From Euleptes europaea (taxonomy: Eukaryota > Chordata > Lepidosauria > Squamata > Sphaerodactylidae): 64,000 bases of DNA. Below are positions 22,351 through 33,738 of the stretch, one piece after another. The position numbers and the translations under genes were made by a program. The stretch is from NCBI RefSeq assembly GCF_029931775.1, contig NC_079312.1:117178872-117242871 (forward strand), written 5' to 3'. How positions within the stretch are numbered: position 1 is the first letter of the stretch; each line of letters starts with the position of its first letter. The notes under the pieces were generated by a model. It saw nothing but the letters and a program-made list of their open reading frames with translations. It was not told the origin of the DNA and did no database searches.

Positions 22351-23361
22351 AGGGTTAACCTCGAGGTGGTAGCAAGAGATCTCCTGCTATTACAACTGAT
22401 CTCCAGCCGATAGAGATCAGTTCCCCTAGGCAGTGGTCGGCAAACTCATTAGTCAACAGAGCCAAATATCAACAGTACAACGATTGAGATTTCTTTTGAG
22501 AGCCAAATTTCTTAAACTTAAACTATATAGGTAGGTATACTGTTTATTAACTTAATAAACTTTAATTAAAGTTTTAAGTCTTAATTAAACTATAGGTACA
22601 CTGGGGGGAGATGCTAGGGTTGCCTCCTCACTGCCTTCCTCCTCCTTGATCCCCTCAGGCGGCTCCCAGGCCTTCAAGGGGGGCGGCAGGGAAGAGCGCC
22701 AACACAGCACCTTTCTCCCCTCCCACATGAGCACGCGCGGGGCCCAGCAGGGCTGAAAGCTTCGCACCTTACGCAGGCACGCCCGCGGCTGACTTCTTCC
22801 TCTTCCCCCCTCCCTCGCTGCCCAACAGCTGACAGGCAGCGAGAGGAGGTTTAAAGGGCGCCGCAGCATTCCTGAACGCTGCAGCTTCCGGAACAGTTTC
22901 GGGGAGGGCCGTGCTGGCCCGCATTTCAATGGATGGGCCCTGGAGCTCCCCCCCGGCCATTCTCCACGGTGGTGGGGAGACAGCGCGCCCACTCACCTGC
23001 TCTCTTGTACTTGCTCTCTCTCTCTCTCTCTCAGGCGTGCTGGCTCCGGACAGGAAACTCGCCTCCGCTCGCTCTAGCTCTCTCTCTCCGTCGCAAAGGG
23101 AGCAAGCGCAGCCCAGCTGCCGGCGCGAGCAGGCGCAAGAGCTGGGGCTCCGAACCAAGTGGCAGAGCCGCACTCAAGGGGCCAAAGAGCTGCATGCGGC
23201 TCGCGAGCCGCGGTTTGCCAACCACTGCCCTAGAGAAAATGGCTGCTTTGGCAATTGGACTCTATGGCATTGAAGTCCCTCCCCTCCCCAAACCCTGCCC
23301 TCCTCAGGCTCCACCCCAAAAACCTCCCTCTGGTGGCGAAGAGGGACCTGGCAACCCTAAC
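22351..23361 (+). mobile_element. TAGGGTTGCC-family MITE split by a hAT insertion
   Basis: The left half is 22351-22430 and the right half 23228-23361, from agagaaaatggctgctttgg to gacctggcaaccctaac. Together they make one family member, cut at the cacctggagaaaa word by the hAT element at 22431-23227. Confidence 0.88.
22431..23227 (+). mobile_element. Non-autonomous hAT element lacking the GA tract
   Basis: Ends cagtggtcggcaaactcatt and cggtttgccaaccactg form a clear inverted repeat. The left about 190 bp is nearly identical to 3770-3966. The flanks share ccctag. Instead of the GA tract it goes straight from the MITE scrap at 22613 into GC-rich cargo, and part of that cargo is in the opposite orientation to the copy at 8387-10682. 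It contains a short tc repeat near 23015-23032. Confidence 0.88.
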
Positions 23362-23437
23362 TTCCAGAATAACACTGTTTACATGCCAGCCTTTAAATGT
23401 TCCTAGCTCATGTCATGAATCTTTGTGATTTGTAGCA

Positions 23438-23552
23438 TATTTATTTATTTACTTCATTTATCCTCCACTTTTCTCCCCAATGGGGGCCCAAACTGGCATA
23501 CTTGTGTCTCAGTGAGAAAGGTGGGCTATAAAGAAATAAATACATTCATACA
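23438..23552 (+). repeat. LINE 3' tail fragment (L2/CR1 type)
   Basis: atttatttatttacttcatt at the left and gtgggctataaagaaataaa at the right are typical of L2/CR1-type ends. The orientation is uncertain because both ends are A/T-rich. Confidence 0.45.
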
Positions 23553-23691
23553 CCATTCTCTTGTCCTCCCCTCACTTTCCCACTACCACCTGTACCTCTC
23601 GAGCTGCTGTTTCTAAGCTCTGAGGCTCACCCTGAGGTCTATTTATCTATGCAGCTGGAGAGCTGGATGCAGCCACTCAAGATGCTTAACT

Positions 23692-23900
23692 AGGGTTGCC
23701 AACTGCCAGGTAATAGCTGGAGATCTCCTGTTATTATAACTGATCTCCAGCTGATAGACATCAGTTCACCTGGAGAAAATGGCTGCTTTGGCCATTGGAC
23801 TCTATGGCATTGAAGTCCCTCCCCTCCTCAAACCCCGTCCTCCTCAGGCTCCGCCCCAAAAACCTCCCGCTGGTTGCGAAGAGGGACCTGGCAACTCTAT
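23692..23900 (+). mobile_element. TAGGGTTGCC-family MITE
   Basis: Complete copy from tagggttgccaactgccagg to gacctggcaactctata, with the full family body. Confidence 0.92.
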
Positions 23901-24400
23901 ACTTAACTGAAGCTATCAGTGTATATCCATCAATGTTTGACCATTGTGTTAGCTGAGGAGGGGAGAATAGTAGCGCTGGTGGAAATGGCCAATTCTGAAG
24001 AAAAGTGTTTTCCATTTAATTCCTTTCTGGATGGTTCACCATCTTCAATCATTCTCAGAAAATTCAGTTGTACCCTTTAGACTAACTGTAATTTTTTAGA
24101 CAGTTTAGATAGTATGAGCAGTTGTAGGTTATTACCTACTATCAGATGCTTGTGGAACTGTGAACTGCAAACTCGAGAAATCAGTCAGTGGTAGATTGTT
24201 TATGCATGAATTCTTAAAGGGACACCCACCAATAGGGGCTGTAGCTGGGGGTGGTAAAGGGTGCCAAAACAATGTTACTCTCAGCCCTATGAGAAGAAAC
24301 TGTGATCCTAGTTTAGGCCTTGATTAACATGGTCAGACTTTCAGAATGAATTCCTGACCTGCCCTCTTTGTGCCTCCACACATGAAGCATGGCTACCCAG

Positions 24401-24597
24401 AGGTAGAAGAAGAAGAAGAACCACCTTCCCTCCCCACCCACCCACACACAACAGGCACCTTGTGAGGTAGGTGGGGCTGAGAGAACTGTGACTTGCCCAA
24501 GGTCACCCAGCTGGCTTCATGTGGAGGAGTGGGGAATCAAACCCGGTTCTCCAGATTAGAGCCCACCGCTCTTAACCACTACGCCACGCTGGCTCTG
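24401..24597 (-). repeat. tRNA-derived SINE (family A), shortened
   Basis: The tail agaagaagaagaa lies at the left and the head ctacgccacgctggctctg at the right. The part between is shortened compared with the 300-bp copies. Confidence 0.85.
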
Positions 24598-25537
24598 ATG
24601 GAATGACCCAAGAGGTTAAAGTATTCATGCACGGTTTCTTTCATTTTTTTTTAAATGAGACTTATTTCCATTTAATCTTTTTTTCAAACACAGGCCTGCC
24701 TGTCTAACATACACTGCTGATTTCCTGCCAGATAGTGAATATGCAGTAATGCCTACTATATCTATAAAGCTGATTCACTACAACACTCTTTGTAATGGGT
24801 TTATATTATTATTGTTTGAACTGTCACGGAGGAAGGCTGAGCGGCAGCCCCGCAGCATGATCACTGCAGCTGGAAGTAAATACAGTCAGGGCAAAGTGAT
24901 GCACCGTCATTACTAGTGAGGCAGCCACCTCTCAACTGTACTGGGAATGTATAAATGACCTGCAAAGAGGGCCTCAGTTGGAGCTGCAGGGCTGGCAGTC
25001 AAGTCACGTTTATTAATACGGTCTATTTGACCAGCCAGAAGTTAGTTTATCATATTGTTCAACTTGATAAAACTGTAAAAACTGTTACAAATTACAAAAA
25101 TTAATAAAAAATCTGGTATTAATAAGATATACAAAATTAGTGCATGACACAAAAGTGGCTTGCCAACTTAAGGTTACTAAAAATATAAAAGTATAAAAGA
25201 GTTTAACAGTTTTTTTCTACCCTATTTTTGCGTATTTTAATTGCAATGGTGCAGAATTTAGCAGTGGGGAGCGAAAGATGAGGAATCTGCAGGGCTGGCA
25301 GAGGAGGTGGCAGTGGTTCTTCCAGGAGGAAGCCTCCACATGGAAAGTGGGCCAAAGAAGCTTTCCAGGATGCTCTAGGACAGGTGCCTAACAGAGGCAG
25401 TCAGCTGCTGGTTGCCACCTTGTCCTGTTGCTGCCTTGTATGTTACTCATTTGCAGGAAAGTGATAGGGTGAAAAACATCCCCACTAGAACCAATGTTAT
25501 TAAAACTTCTTGTAGAGCGGCTCCATTTAGCACTCTG
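24598..25537. other. no recognised feature
   Basis: AT-rich sequence with no named repeat and no exon-like frame. Confidence 0.45.
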
Positions 25538-25551
25538 TTTTGGGGAACATA

Positions 25552-25846
25552 GCCCCGTGGCGCAGAGTGGTAAACTGCAGTACTGCAGTCCAAGCTCTGC
25601 TCACGACCTGAGTTCGATCCCGACGGAAGTTGGTTTCAGGTAGCCGGCTCAAGGTTGACTCAGTTTTCCATTCTTCCGAGGTCGGTAAAATGAGTACCCA
25701 GCTTGCCGGGGGTAAAGGGAAGATGACTGGGGAAGGTACTGGCAAACCACCCCGCGAACAAAGTCTGCCTAGTAAACGTCGTGATTTGACGTCACCCCAT
25801 GGGTCAGGAATGACCCAGTGCTTGCCCAGGGTACCTTTACCTTACT
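25552..25846 (+). repeat. Sauria-type tRNA-derived SINE
   Basis: The head gccccgtggcgcagagtggt and gagttcgatcccgacgg carry the tRNA A and B boxes. The body contains gtcgtgatttgacgtcaccc and ends cccagggtacctttacctta, as in Sauria SINEs of squamates. The 14-bp flanks ttttggggaacata at 25538-25551 and 25847-25860 are identical. This is one of the strongest markers that the genome is squamate. Confidence 0.92.
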
Positions 25847-25860
25847 TTTTGGGGAACATA

Positions 25861-26405
25861 ACCACAGTATTCAAGGCAGTATGACTAGCCCGGTTCACAA
25901 GTTACAGTTGATTTTTCTTTATATGTGCGTTGAATAATTTTCATGATATGTTCAATGCATGTTAAGGTGAATGTGGGAGTCATACCCCACATTTATCCAG
26001 CTACTGATCCCGGGTTTCATTTGTAAAGTGAATGTGTTTTGGCTCTTTCTTTCAAATAGATATAGGCATGTACTTGCAGGATGTATGTGCATTCATTGCA
26101 ACATAGGAACACGGATACTGTGCATTATTGTTAGAATCCCACATATATGTGCTCCTGATGCAGTGGATCGTGCCATTATCTCCCTTGGGCTGTGTGAATA
26201 ATGATAATTCTAGTTCCTTTATTCTGTTCCATATGTTCGCGAACCAACAGGTCATGAGCAAAACAAATAATCCAAGTTGCTGCTCCCAGTGCTTCTTATC
26301 AGCTGGTTAGTATCGGCGGAATGTGCATTTTGTTTCACAGGCATGTGGGAGTGAGAAAGAAAGCACACCCTGCACATCTAGAGCTACACACATGCATCAG
26401 AGGCA
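25861..26405. other. no recognised feature
   Basis: No exon or named repeat is seen. Confidence 0.45.
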
Positions 26406-26406
26406 G

Positions 26407-26586
26407 TAGGGTTGCCAACAGGCCTGGAGAATAGGGCCTGTCCCTTTCAAAGAAGCTTAAGGAGTGGAAGTGAGCAGATGAAGCTTTTCACAGCATGGAG
26501 GTAAATAACACTTCCTGGTAAATAATATCCAATCAAGCTGCTACTAAAAGGACAGGACACTTTTCTCCAGGCAATTGGCAACCCTA
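26407..26586. mobile_element. MITE with TAGGGTTGCC ends but a different interior
   Basis: The ends tagggttgccaacaggcctgg and ggcaattggcaacccta form an inverted repeat like the main family, but the interior (for example agcttttcacagcatgg) does not match it. It looks like a second family mobilised by the same machinery. Confidence 0.65.
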
Positions 26587-27249
26587 GGTGATGGAGGCTA
26601 CATAGGTCCCCCACCTGCCATTCTCATGCTAAGCAGAAAACCCTCAAACCTCCAGCGCACTCTTAAGGCCCATGTCCTTTATGGGAATGAGCTGTGGGTG
26701 TATGGGAGGAGGGGAATGAATCACCAACAAGGTGATTCCTTCCTACTGCACTTTGATCCATCCAATTTATCTGAGTGGAGGCTGCCCTGGCCAAAGCAGC
26801 TTTAAATCCAGCATGCCTGGTGTGAAGTCAGGATCTGGCACCTGCTGCTCTTGATGCTGGGTCAATTAGGAAAGGCAGATGGGGTAAACCTTTCAAGAGA
26901 TTATGAACTGCGTCACGTGGTGCCTGGCAGCCAATTTGGACTGCAGAGAGCAGGAAGAGCAGCGGCCAGGAGGGGCTCTGGCCTTGTGTTCAGTGCAGTG
27001 CTGAGACAGGATGGTTGCTGAGACAGGATGGTTGCTGAGGCACACATGTACAGTCCAGCGCTGTCGACCAGACCAGCCCCAGACAATGGAGGGACATGTT
27101 GTGTCTCTCTTGTGAGTGATGGTAGTAACACAGTGGGCTCGGCCCACATCTGGCAGAAGAGGATGAGAGCGGTTTTGTTCAAAAGCGGCTCGATTTTGAT
27201 TGTTCTCAGGCCAAAGGACTTTTCAGTGCTGATCACATTTGGCCTTGAC
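26587..27249. other. no recognised feature
   Basis: No gene or named repeat; contains two adjacent copies of the short word gagacaggatggttgctgag near 27001-27037. Confidence 0.45.
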
Positions 27250-28150
27250 ATTACATAGGCCAGCTATTGCCCTTGTTGGGGTAGATGCCTTATCAGTGCC
27301 AGGTTATTGTGGTCCTAAGGGCAAAAGTGGCCCCGCAAGGAAATGGAGGGGAGGAGAATAAAACACATGTACAACAAATTGGGTTAACAAAGGCCACAGC
27401 TTTATTGGTTACACAGATGGAGCATTGCCGTTGCATGGGATGGATCCAGGCATTGGGGGACCACCCTGTCAGCCGACGAAACGATCCCCAACCCGAGTGT
27501 TGCGGGGCAAACTGGAGTGGCGAAACCAGTGGTTCCACTAGGACATAAATCTCCCTTAGCCACCTGGGAGTGGAGCCACACGACAGCCCCTGAGCTGGGC
27601 ATCTGCAGTGGTACTTGACCCCAAGACCCCTTATTGGGGTCCACAAAAGGGGGAAGGCAGGCAGGTAGGCGCATCTTCCCCAAACTGGATCAGTCCCAAT
27701 GCCCAAAACCGCCTAAGCTGCGACAAAAGCAAACATATCAAACCATGAAACAGAGGGAGAGAGGGTGGGTCTGTTGTCGCCGGTAGAAGGCCGAGAGGTT
27801 GGGCAAAGGAGGTGGGATGACACAGGAGTGCCTGTGTCATCTCCTCCCGACGTCTGGCCCATGCAGCAACCTGCCCCTCGTGCAGCAATAGGCAGCAGGT
27901 CAAAGGGGAGGGCAGGGACTACCCGGCCACATGGCAAGGGCAAGATACGGGAGCTGCCTGCTTAGAAACAGCTCCATTTCGGAGTGGAGCCGCAGCCCAA
28001 GCAGCCGCAATGGGCGGCCCTGGTAAGTTCTGTAACTGTATGCTTTAATAAAGACCCAGTCCCTCCAGACTGCAACATCCCCGGCTGGCGGTAGCAACTG
28101 GAAGAGAGCCTGCCCAGGTCTGGTGCCTGCTCACGTGGCTAAAATGTGCG
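27250..28150. repeat. GC-rich unclassified block
   Basis: GC-richer than its surroundings, with a polyadenylation-like word on each strand (ctttaataaagaccc near 28044 on plus, ccaataaagctgtgg near 27400 on minus). It may be an old repeat or a terminal repeat of a retroelement. I cannot name it and see no coding match. Confidence 0.3.
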
Positions 28151-29138
28151 GCAGCTCTCGGCTTGTAATTGCTATAAGACTAGTACAGGCACCTACATTG
28201 CATTAAGTGCTAGCTCCTGTTGGAAGAGATATTTTGCCCCTGTATTCATTAAGTAATGAATGGCCACTAGCAAAGCAGCTATTAATATGCAAAATAAGCC
28301 TGCCTGTGTATTGTGCCACAGCTGCCTCGAGCTGGAGTTTTGACATTATTTGCCATCAAAGAGCTTACAAATGGATTTGAGGAGATACTTATTAATTTGC
28401 TGCCCTTTCGCCCCAGGAATCAATTCACTCTCCCTCATTGGTCTTAAGTAGCATGAAATCCTCGACAGCTTGGCTTTCCTTTCTTACTCACCTGGGTTTC
28501 TCCGTGCCTGATTTCCAGCCTCCAGCAAGCAATCTGCAGCAGAATTTGAATTACATGGGTCACTATGCATTAGGCTTCCTCTTGTACTACAGAGACGCTC
28601 CAAGGAACCTAACGGAGAAGGAGAAAACGCCTAGGTGCTGATCAGCTAGCAAGGGAGGATCAGCCCTCCACAATCGCCAACTCTGCCCTTTCTGTATAAT
28701 TATTTGCACCCTGACATTACAGCACCTAATTGATTGTTTCATTTCCACCCATCCAGATATGGAGATCTATGTTGCCTAATCCCCATCTGGAGACCTTTCA
28801 AAACACTGAATGAATCTCCGGCAACTGTGCCTCTTGCTCTGTCCCTCCAACAGTTCGTAATTGTGCTCCACACCAACTCAGTGCTGCCAATGCATTTAAA
28901 GGCAAAGCCACAGTCTCTGAAAAAGAGTAAGAGAAGCTTACTGGAGGTGTCTGGAGTTTCAATATCCTCCTTTAATCCCAGGCATGAAGGTCTCATTCAA
29001 ATGTGATGCTGGAAGGACAGAAGAACTTTCCTGTGTGGCTTTGGACTCATTGAGTGCCTTGTTGAAATTGGGCTTTCAGTGGGCTATCCATGCAATGTTA
29101 GCATGCTAGATATCTATAGCCTAAGTAAGGGTTGTGCT
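28150..29138. other. single-copy-looking sequence
   Basis: No repeat is recognised. The part at about 28190-28480 is rich in homeodomain-like TAAT words and reads like a conserved noncoding element, but this rests on appearance only. Confidence 0.3.
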
Positions 29139-29205
29139 TAGGGTTGCCAGCTCTGGGTTGGGAAATACTTGGAGATTTTGGGGGCGGAGCCTGAGGAGGG
29201 CTCTC
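29139..29205 (-). mobile_element. TAGGGTTGCC-family MITE fragment
   Basis: ttagggttgccagctctggg, then ttgggggcggagcctgagga; the rest of the element is missing. Confidence 0.75.
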
Positions 29206-29229
29206 CTGAGATCATCCTGGGTCAAATTG

Positions 29230-29640
29230 TTCTCATCTCCATGCATAAACCAAAACATGGGAAAGGGAAGCGGTGTGTGTGTGACATTTTTCTTACAGTA
29301 AGCATTACAGGCAATTACAAAGCAGCGTTTCATGGGGTGGGGACACAAATGCTCCCTGATTTTTGTCTCCCACCAGGAGTTCTCTCTGAGCAGACATGTG
29401 TCTCATATAAGAAAGGGTTTTTAAATGACGCTTGGGTTTCTCCCCCACACATACACCCTGTTTCTTTTAAAAAGCTCTGTTTTGAGAAATGGTTTTTAAA
29501 ATGGCACTTGGGTTTCAGCTGGGGTTGGGGTGGGAGGGGAACTGGACATTTTCCTCACAGTAAGCACTACAGCCAATTACAAAGCAGCATTTTCAAGGGA
29601 CGGGGACTCAGACACTTCCAGATTTGACCTGGTAATTTTG
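29230..29640 (-). repeat. Repeat with two internal modules, related to 50511-51084
   Basis: Two similar modules lie at about 29282-29360 and 29545-29625; both contain caattacaaagcagc preceded by cagtaagca. Reversed, the module reads gctgctttgtaattggctg, which matches gctgctctgtaattggctta at about 50625 inside a Harbinger-like element. A word catgcataaac near the left end also fits that family. Boundaries are approximate. Confidence 0.5.
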
Positions 29641-30040
29641 CTGGTGCGTTGCAATTTTTGGATTTGCAATAGAAAAGTGTGGGTCAAGTGAGCATCAATC
29701 CCCAGGTAAAACTCTCAGGAATAAAATACCTCAGGCTGAGCAGGAAAGCACTGCAGACTGGATATATCTGTGTGTTGTCTGCAAGCAGCACATTTGCTTC
29801 CTACATACAGCTTAACACATCTTTTATTTCTGTACACACATAGTTACTTTTGCTCTATTTTATGTGTATTAATTTTGTTCCTGTAACTAGAAACAGGTAG
29901 CGAACTCTCAATCTAGCAAGCTCCTTCTCTCGAGCCTTGGTTAAGTTCTCTTCCTCTGGCAATTTCACTGCAGCCACTCTTCCTATTAACAATGCTTCAG
30001 TGTGGGCAACTATCTGCAAGCTCACAATGCCGCGACTGCA
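29641..30040. other. no recognised feature
   Basis: No named repeat or exon is seen. Confidence 0.45.
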
Positions 30041-30115
30041 CCCCATATTTATTATTTACTTCATTTATATCCCACCTTTCTGCTCAAGGTGGACTCACAG
30101 CAGCTTACATCGTTC
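30041..30115 (-). repeat. LINE 3' tail fragment (L2/CR1 type)
   Basis: Reversed, the sequence ends in tataaatgaagtaaataataaat, preceded by cttgagcagaaaggtgggat, as in L2/CR1-type tails. Confidence 0.5.
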
Positions 30116-30888
30116 TCTCCTCCCTGCAGTTTTACCAAGGAAAGATGTACTTGCTGAAATACCTTCTTTAATAACAGTTAAAGGCACAGTAGTCCTGCTT
30201 ACTATTACACTTGTCCACTGTCATTGTGCATAAGCAAAGATTGGTCTGGCTCAAACCTGCATGTACCACTTGAGTTCCCAATACTTGATTGCATTCAGTG
30301 GCTGGCAATCAATCAAAGTCCTTCCAGAAGTGTTTTCTTGCCTCCACAATTTTAAAAGAGTGCAGGTGACTGGGCTAAATCTGTACCTCTTTTTTCCTAA
30401 TAGGGCTTCTTATTTTCTTCACCTTTGACAATTGCAGGATAGACAGAAATTATTCACTCAAATAAGAAGCCTGGCAGGTGACTTATGTATATCGTTGATT
30501 TTTCTAGAGTCTGCTTCTTAAATAAACCACAAACTTGTCTGAATCCCCAACACGTCTCTCTTTTGGCATTTCTGTTTCAGGTCATTTCCATTCTCATTCT
30601 ACTCCTAAAATGCCTTATGTTTTATATATTGCTCTTCAAACTTTTCTGGTGGTCTTGTTCGTATTCTGAACCTGCTGCTTAGCAGCTGTGCTGTAAACCT
30701 GGGATAATTCCAGTAGGAAAGTTGTAAATAGAAGGAGTGAACAGTGACTGCCTTTAGCAAAAAATTTAGAATGGACAAGAGCAAATCTATGACTATTAGA
30801 CCCACAGTCATGTCACCATTATCTCATGAAAATGTGCTGTCCTTGGTGGTTGAAAGATCTATTACTATGGTTGTCATGGAGGAATGCC
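30116..30888. other. no recognised feature
   Basis: AT-rich, no named repeat, no exon-like frame. Confidence 0.45.
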
Positions 30889-31210
30889 AGCAAGGTGTAG
30901 TGGTTGAAAGTGGTGGACTCTAATCTGGAGAACTGGGTTTGATTCCCCACTCTTCCACATGAGTGGCGGATTCTAATCTGAAGAACTGGGTTTGATTCCC
31001 CACTCCTCCACATGAGCGGCAGACTCTAATCTGGTGAACTGGGTTGGTTTCCCCACTCCTACACATGAAGCCTTCTGGGTGACCTTGGGCTAGTCACAGT
31101 TCTCTCCAGACTCTCTCAGCCCCACCTGAGAGTGGAAGGGAAGGAGACTGTAAGCCGTTTTGATTCTCCTTAAAAGGTAGGAAAAGTTGGCATATAAAAA
31201 ACAACTCTTC
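30889..31210 (+). repeat. tRNA-derived SINE (family A)
   Basis: Head gccagcaaggtgtagtggtt and gggtttgattccccact; tail ggcatataaaaaacaactct. Within it the ctctaatctggagaact unit occurs twice in tandem, which makes the head longer than usual. Confidence 0.9.
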
Positions 31211-31837
31211 TTAAAAAAAAGCCGTTTGTGAGACTGCTGTTGCAGTTGCAACAAATGGCAAGGAAAGGGTGGGTGAGGTTTGTGATCAGTGTGGAGGAAT
31301 AGAATGATCTTCTTGTACCTTCCTCTCATATGAGCCTGTATTATTTTTCAATCCAAGAAAGTTCTCTACGGTGAGCTCCCAAACCCTATAACTCACAAGC
31401 TTAAAATGCCAGCTTCGTTCACCCCCTCCCACCAGCCATTGACAGAAACAGCATGTTGGGACTGGTCTAAGCTGATGGTCAGAAGAAAACAGAAGGTACT
31501 TAATGTTTAGAAACAGATGCATTTCCCAAAAGGAGTAATGTTCCACTGAAGTTACATGGAAATTATTTTTTGTGGGGGAGGGGAGAATCCTTCAATTCTA
31601 AAACTGTATTGTAAGAGAAAGGAGCTTTAGGCTTGAAGTTTGAAGCTTTCAACTCAATAGGGAGCAACCTAAGTAAACCCCAACCTCTTTCCCATGTTTT
31701 GCTTTCTCCGTCTCTACTTTGGAGAAGTAAATGAGGCTGCTGGGGCCCTGGCTCTGTATGCCCAGGTGAGGCCACCCCCCCTTTTGTGCATTTTCTCTGA
31801 AGTAAATCCCGTTTAATTCAATGAGGCTTTCTTACAA

Positions 31838-31913
31838 TGCAATCCTATGCCCATTTACCTGGGAGTAAGCCCGGTTCACTATATACACTTACTTCTGGGT
31901 AGACATGCATTGT
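31838..31913. mobile_element. Small fold-back repeat with aatcctat ends
   Basis: Starts gcaatcctatgcccatttac with ctgggagtaagcccgg and ends acttctgggtagacatgcat. This is a well-known short inverted-repeat type in amniotes. Confidence 0.55.
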
Positions 31914-32195
31914 TCTTTCTGACAGGGGCGTGGAAGAGATGTATTAACACTTGGTGCTGTTTTTTAAATTAAATTTGAAATAGCCAAAGAATAAATAGAT
32001 CTGGCAGCCTTCAGGTTTCAACAGGATCCGTTTGCTGTGTCTATAACTTTTATAGCTCATGAAGCTAAAACCTGCAATTAGAAAGCAGTGTTCTTACATT
32101 AGAATAAAAATTACTGAGAATATGTAAGTGCAAAAAATATTTCAACTAATTCAACATTAATAGATGCCTTAAGTAAATTTTTGCTTGGGTGATAG

Positions 32196-32402
32196 CTCCA
32201 GGCTAGCCTGATCTCATCATATCTCAGAAGCTAAGCAGGATTGGCCCTAGCTAGTATTTGGATGGGAGACCTCCCAGGAATACCAGGGTTGTGACGTGGA
32301 GGCAGTCAATGGCAAACCACCTCTTGCCTTGAAAAGCCTCTTGCCTTGAAAAGCCTACAGGGTCGCTGTAAGTCAGATGTGACTTGACGGCACTTTCCAC
32401 TA
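32196..32402 (+). repeat. 5S rRNA-derived SINE (5S-Sauria type)
   Basis: ggctagcctgatctcatcat, then cagaagctaagcaggattgg and tagtatttggatgggagacc show the 5S origin; the tail gtcgctgtaagtcagatgtg and gacttgacggcacttt is the Bov-B-like end. It has a small tandem duplication of cttgccttgaaaagcct near 32325-32358. Confidence 0.9.
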
Positions 32403-32918
32403 CCACCACTTAATTTTAAGTAATAGTTATAAAATAGGCAAATGCAGTTAACATGCATCAAAACAATGACCATAAAAAAATTACGGTCCAAAATTCATGT
32501 GACAATAAATCAATGGGTTGCCATATCAAGTAAATATGAACTTGTGGGTCACCATACCAGAAAGGTTGGGAACCAATGTTCTAGGGCAAAGAAGGTATTT
32601 TTCCTGTCTGCAGAGATACAAACAGTTAAGTTTCTCCAGCGGGTGGCATTGTTCCAAAGATCAGCTGGATACGATAGAGTTGTATGGCACACATAAATCC
32701 CTTTTGCCTGAAAATACAGTGGATCTAGAGGAACTTCTTTAGTGGTAGCCATTCCCCACCCCCACCCCCCCGGTAAAATACCAAAAGTCAAGCCTAAACA
32801 AGGAGATAGTGCTACTTTAGTGTACACTACTGCCTGTTGATTCCTCTCCCATGTCTTGAAGTGGCTTTGTATCTTCTCTATTGAGCTGGGAAGAAGGTAG
32901 CTGTGCAGTGCTATAGTT
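32403..32918. other. no recognised feature
   Basis: No named repeat or exon is seen. Confidence 0.45.
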
Positions 32919-33096
32919 AGGGTTGCCAGGTGGGTGGTTTGGGGGGCCTGAGTGCTTAATTGGCCATGGAGCTGTGATGCTTCTGGAAGCTAACCTGGAA
33001 GTGATGTCATTGCGTGCATGCAGCCGCATACACATGCAGCCGCCTCAGCTCTGCCCCCTAAAACCTCCTGGGGGGAGGGATGACCTGGCAACCCTG
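32919..33096. mobile_element. Diverged MITE with TAGGGTTGCC ends
   Basis: Starts ttagggttgccaggtgggtg and ends gatgacctggcaaccctgg. The interior differs from the main family (for example ctggaagtgatgtcattg). Confidence 0.6.
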
Positions 33097-33440
33097 GCTA
33101 TAGTGGCAGTCAGGAATATGGACCTGACTGTGCCCTGGGGTGGCCCACAGGCTCTTCTTCTGTCCAGAAGTGCCACAGACTGCTGCTGCCTCTGCCACTT
33201 GTGATTTGGCCACAGGATGGCCAACCATGATCTACTAGGGTTGACAAAGTTCAATGTCCTTTGCTGATCTTCTGGGAAGATAAATTATATTGCTGGGAGA
33301 GGCATAGAACATGACCTATTATTATGTAGAACATGACCTACTATAAGGGATGCTCAGTACTGATTCAAGGTAGGAAGTCAAGACTGGCAAAAGATCTACT
33401 ACCTTAAGATGTTCTTTAAATAGAAAGACTAAGCAGCCTT

Positions 33441-33738
33441 AAGAAGAAGAAGAGTTGGAATTTATACCCCACTTTATCTATAAGGAGTCTCAAAGCAGCT
33501 TACAATCACCTTCCCTTCCCCTCCTCACAACAAACAAACTTGTGAGGTAGGTGGGGCTGAGAGAGGTCTGAGAGAACTGGGACTAGCCCAAGGTCACCCA
33601 GCTGGTGCCATGTGGAGGAGTGGGAAAAAAAATCTGGTTCACCAGATTAGAGTCTGCGGCTCAAGTGGAGGAGTGGGGAATCAACCCAGGTTCTCCAGAT
33701 TAGAGTCCACCGCTCTTAACCACTACATCACCCTAGCT
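33441..33738 (-). repeat. tRNA-derived SINE (family A)
   Basis: Tail aagaagaagagttggaattt at left, tRNA-like head at right (ccactacatcaccctagctc). Full length, about 300 bp. Confidence 0.9.

Noticed and set aside
23761-24015. Repeated short frames containing RSLRRAGFGEGRDFNAIESNGQ-like peptides, here and in many other places
   Set aside because: All lie in the TAGGGTTGCC MITE read on one strand. The similarity between them reflects the repeat, not a protein family.
25552-25640. tRNA gene
   Set aside because: The A and B boxes are present, but the sequence goes on into a SINE body and is flanked by a 14-bp duplication.
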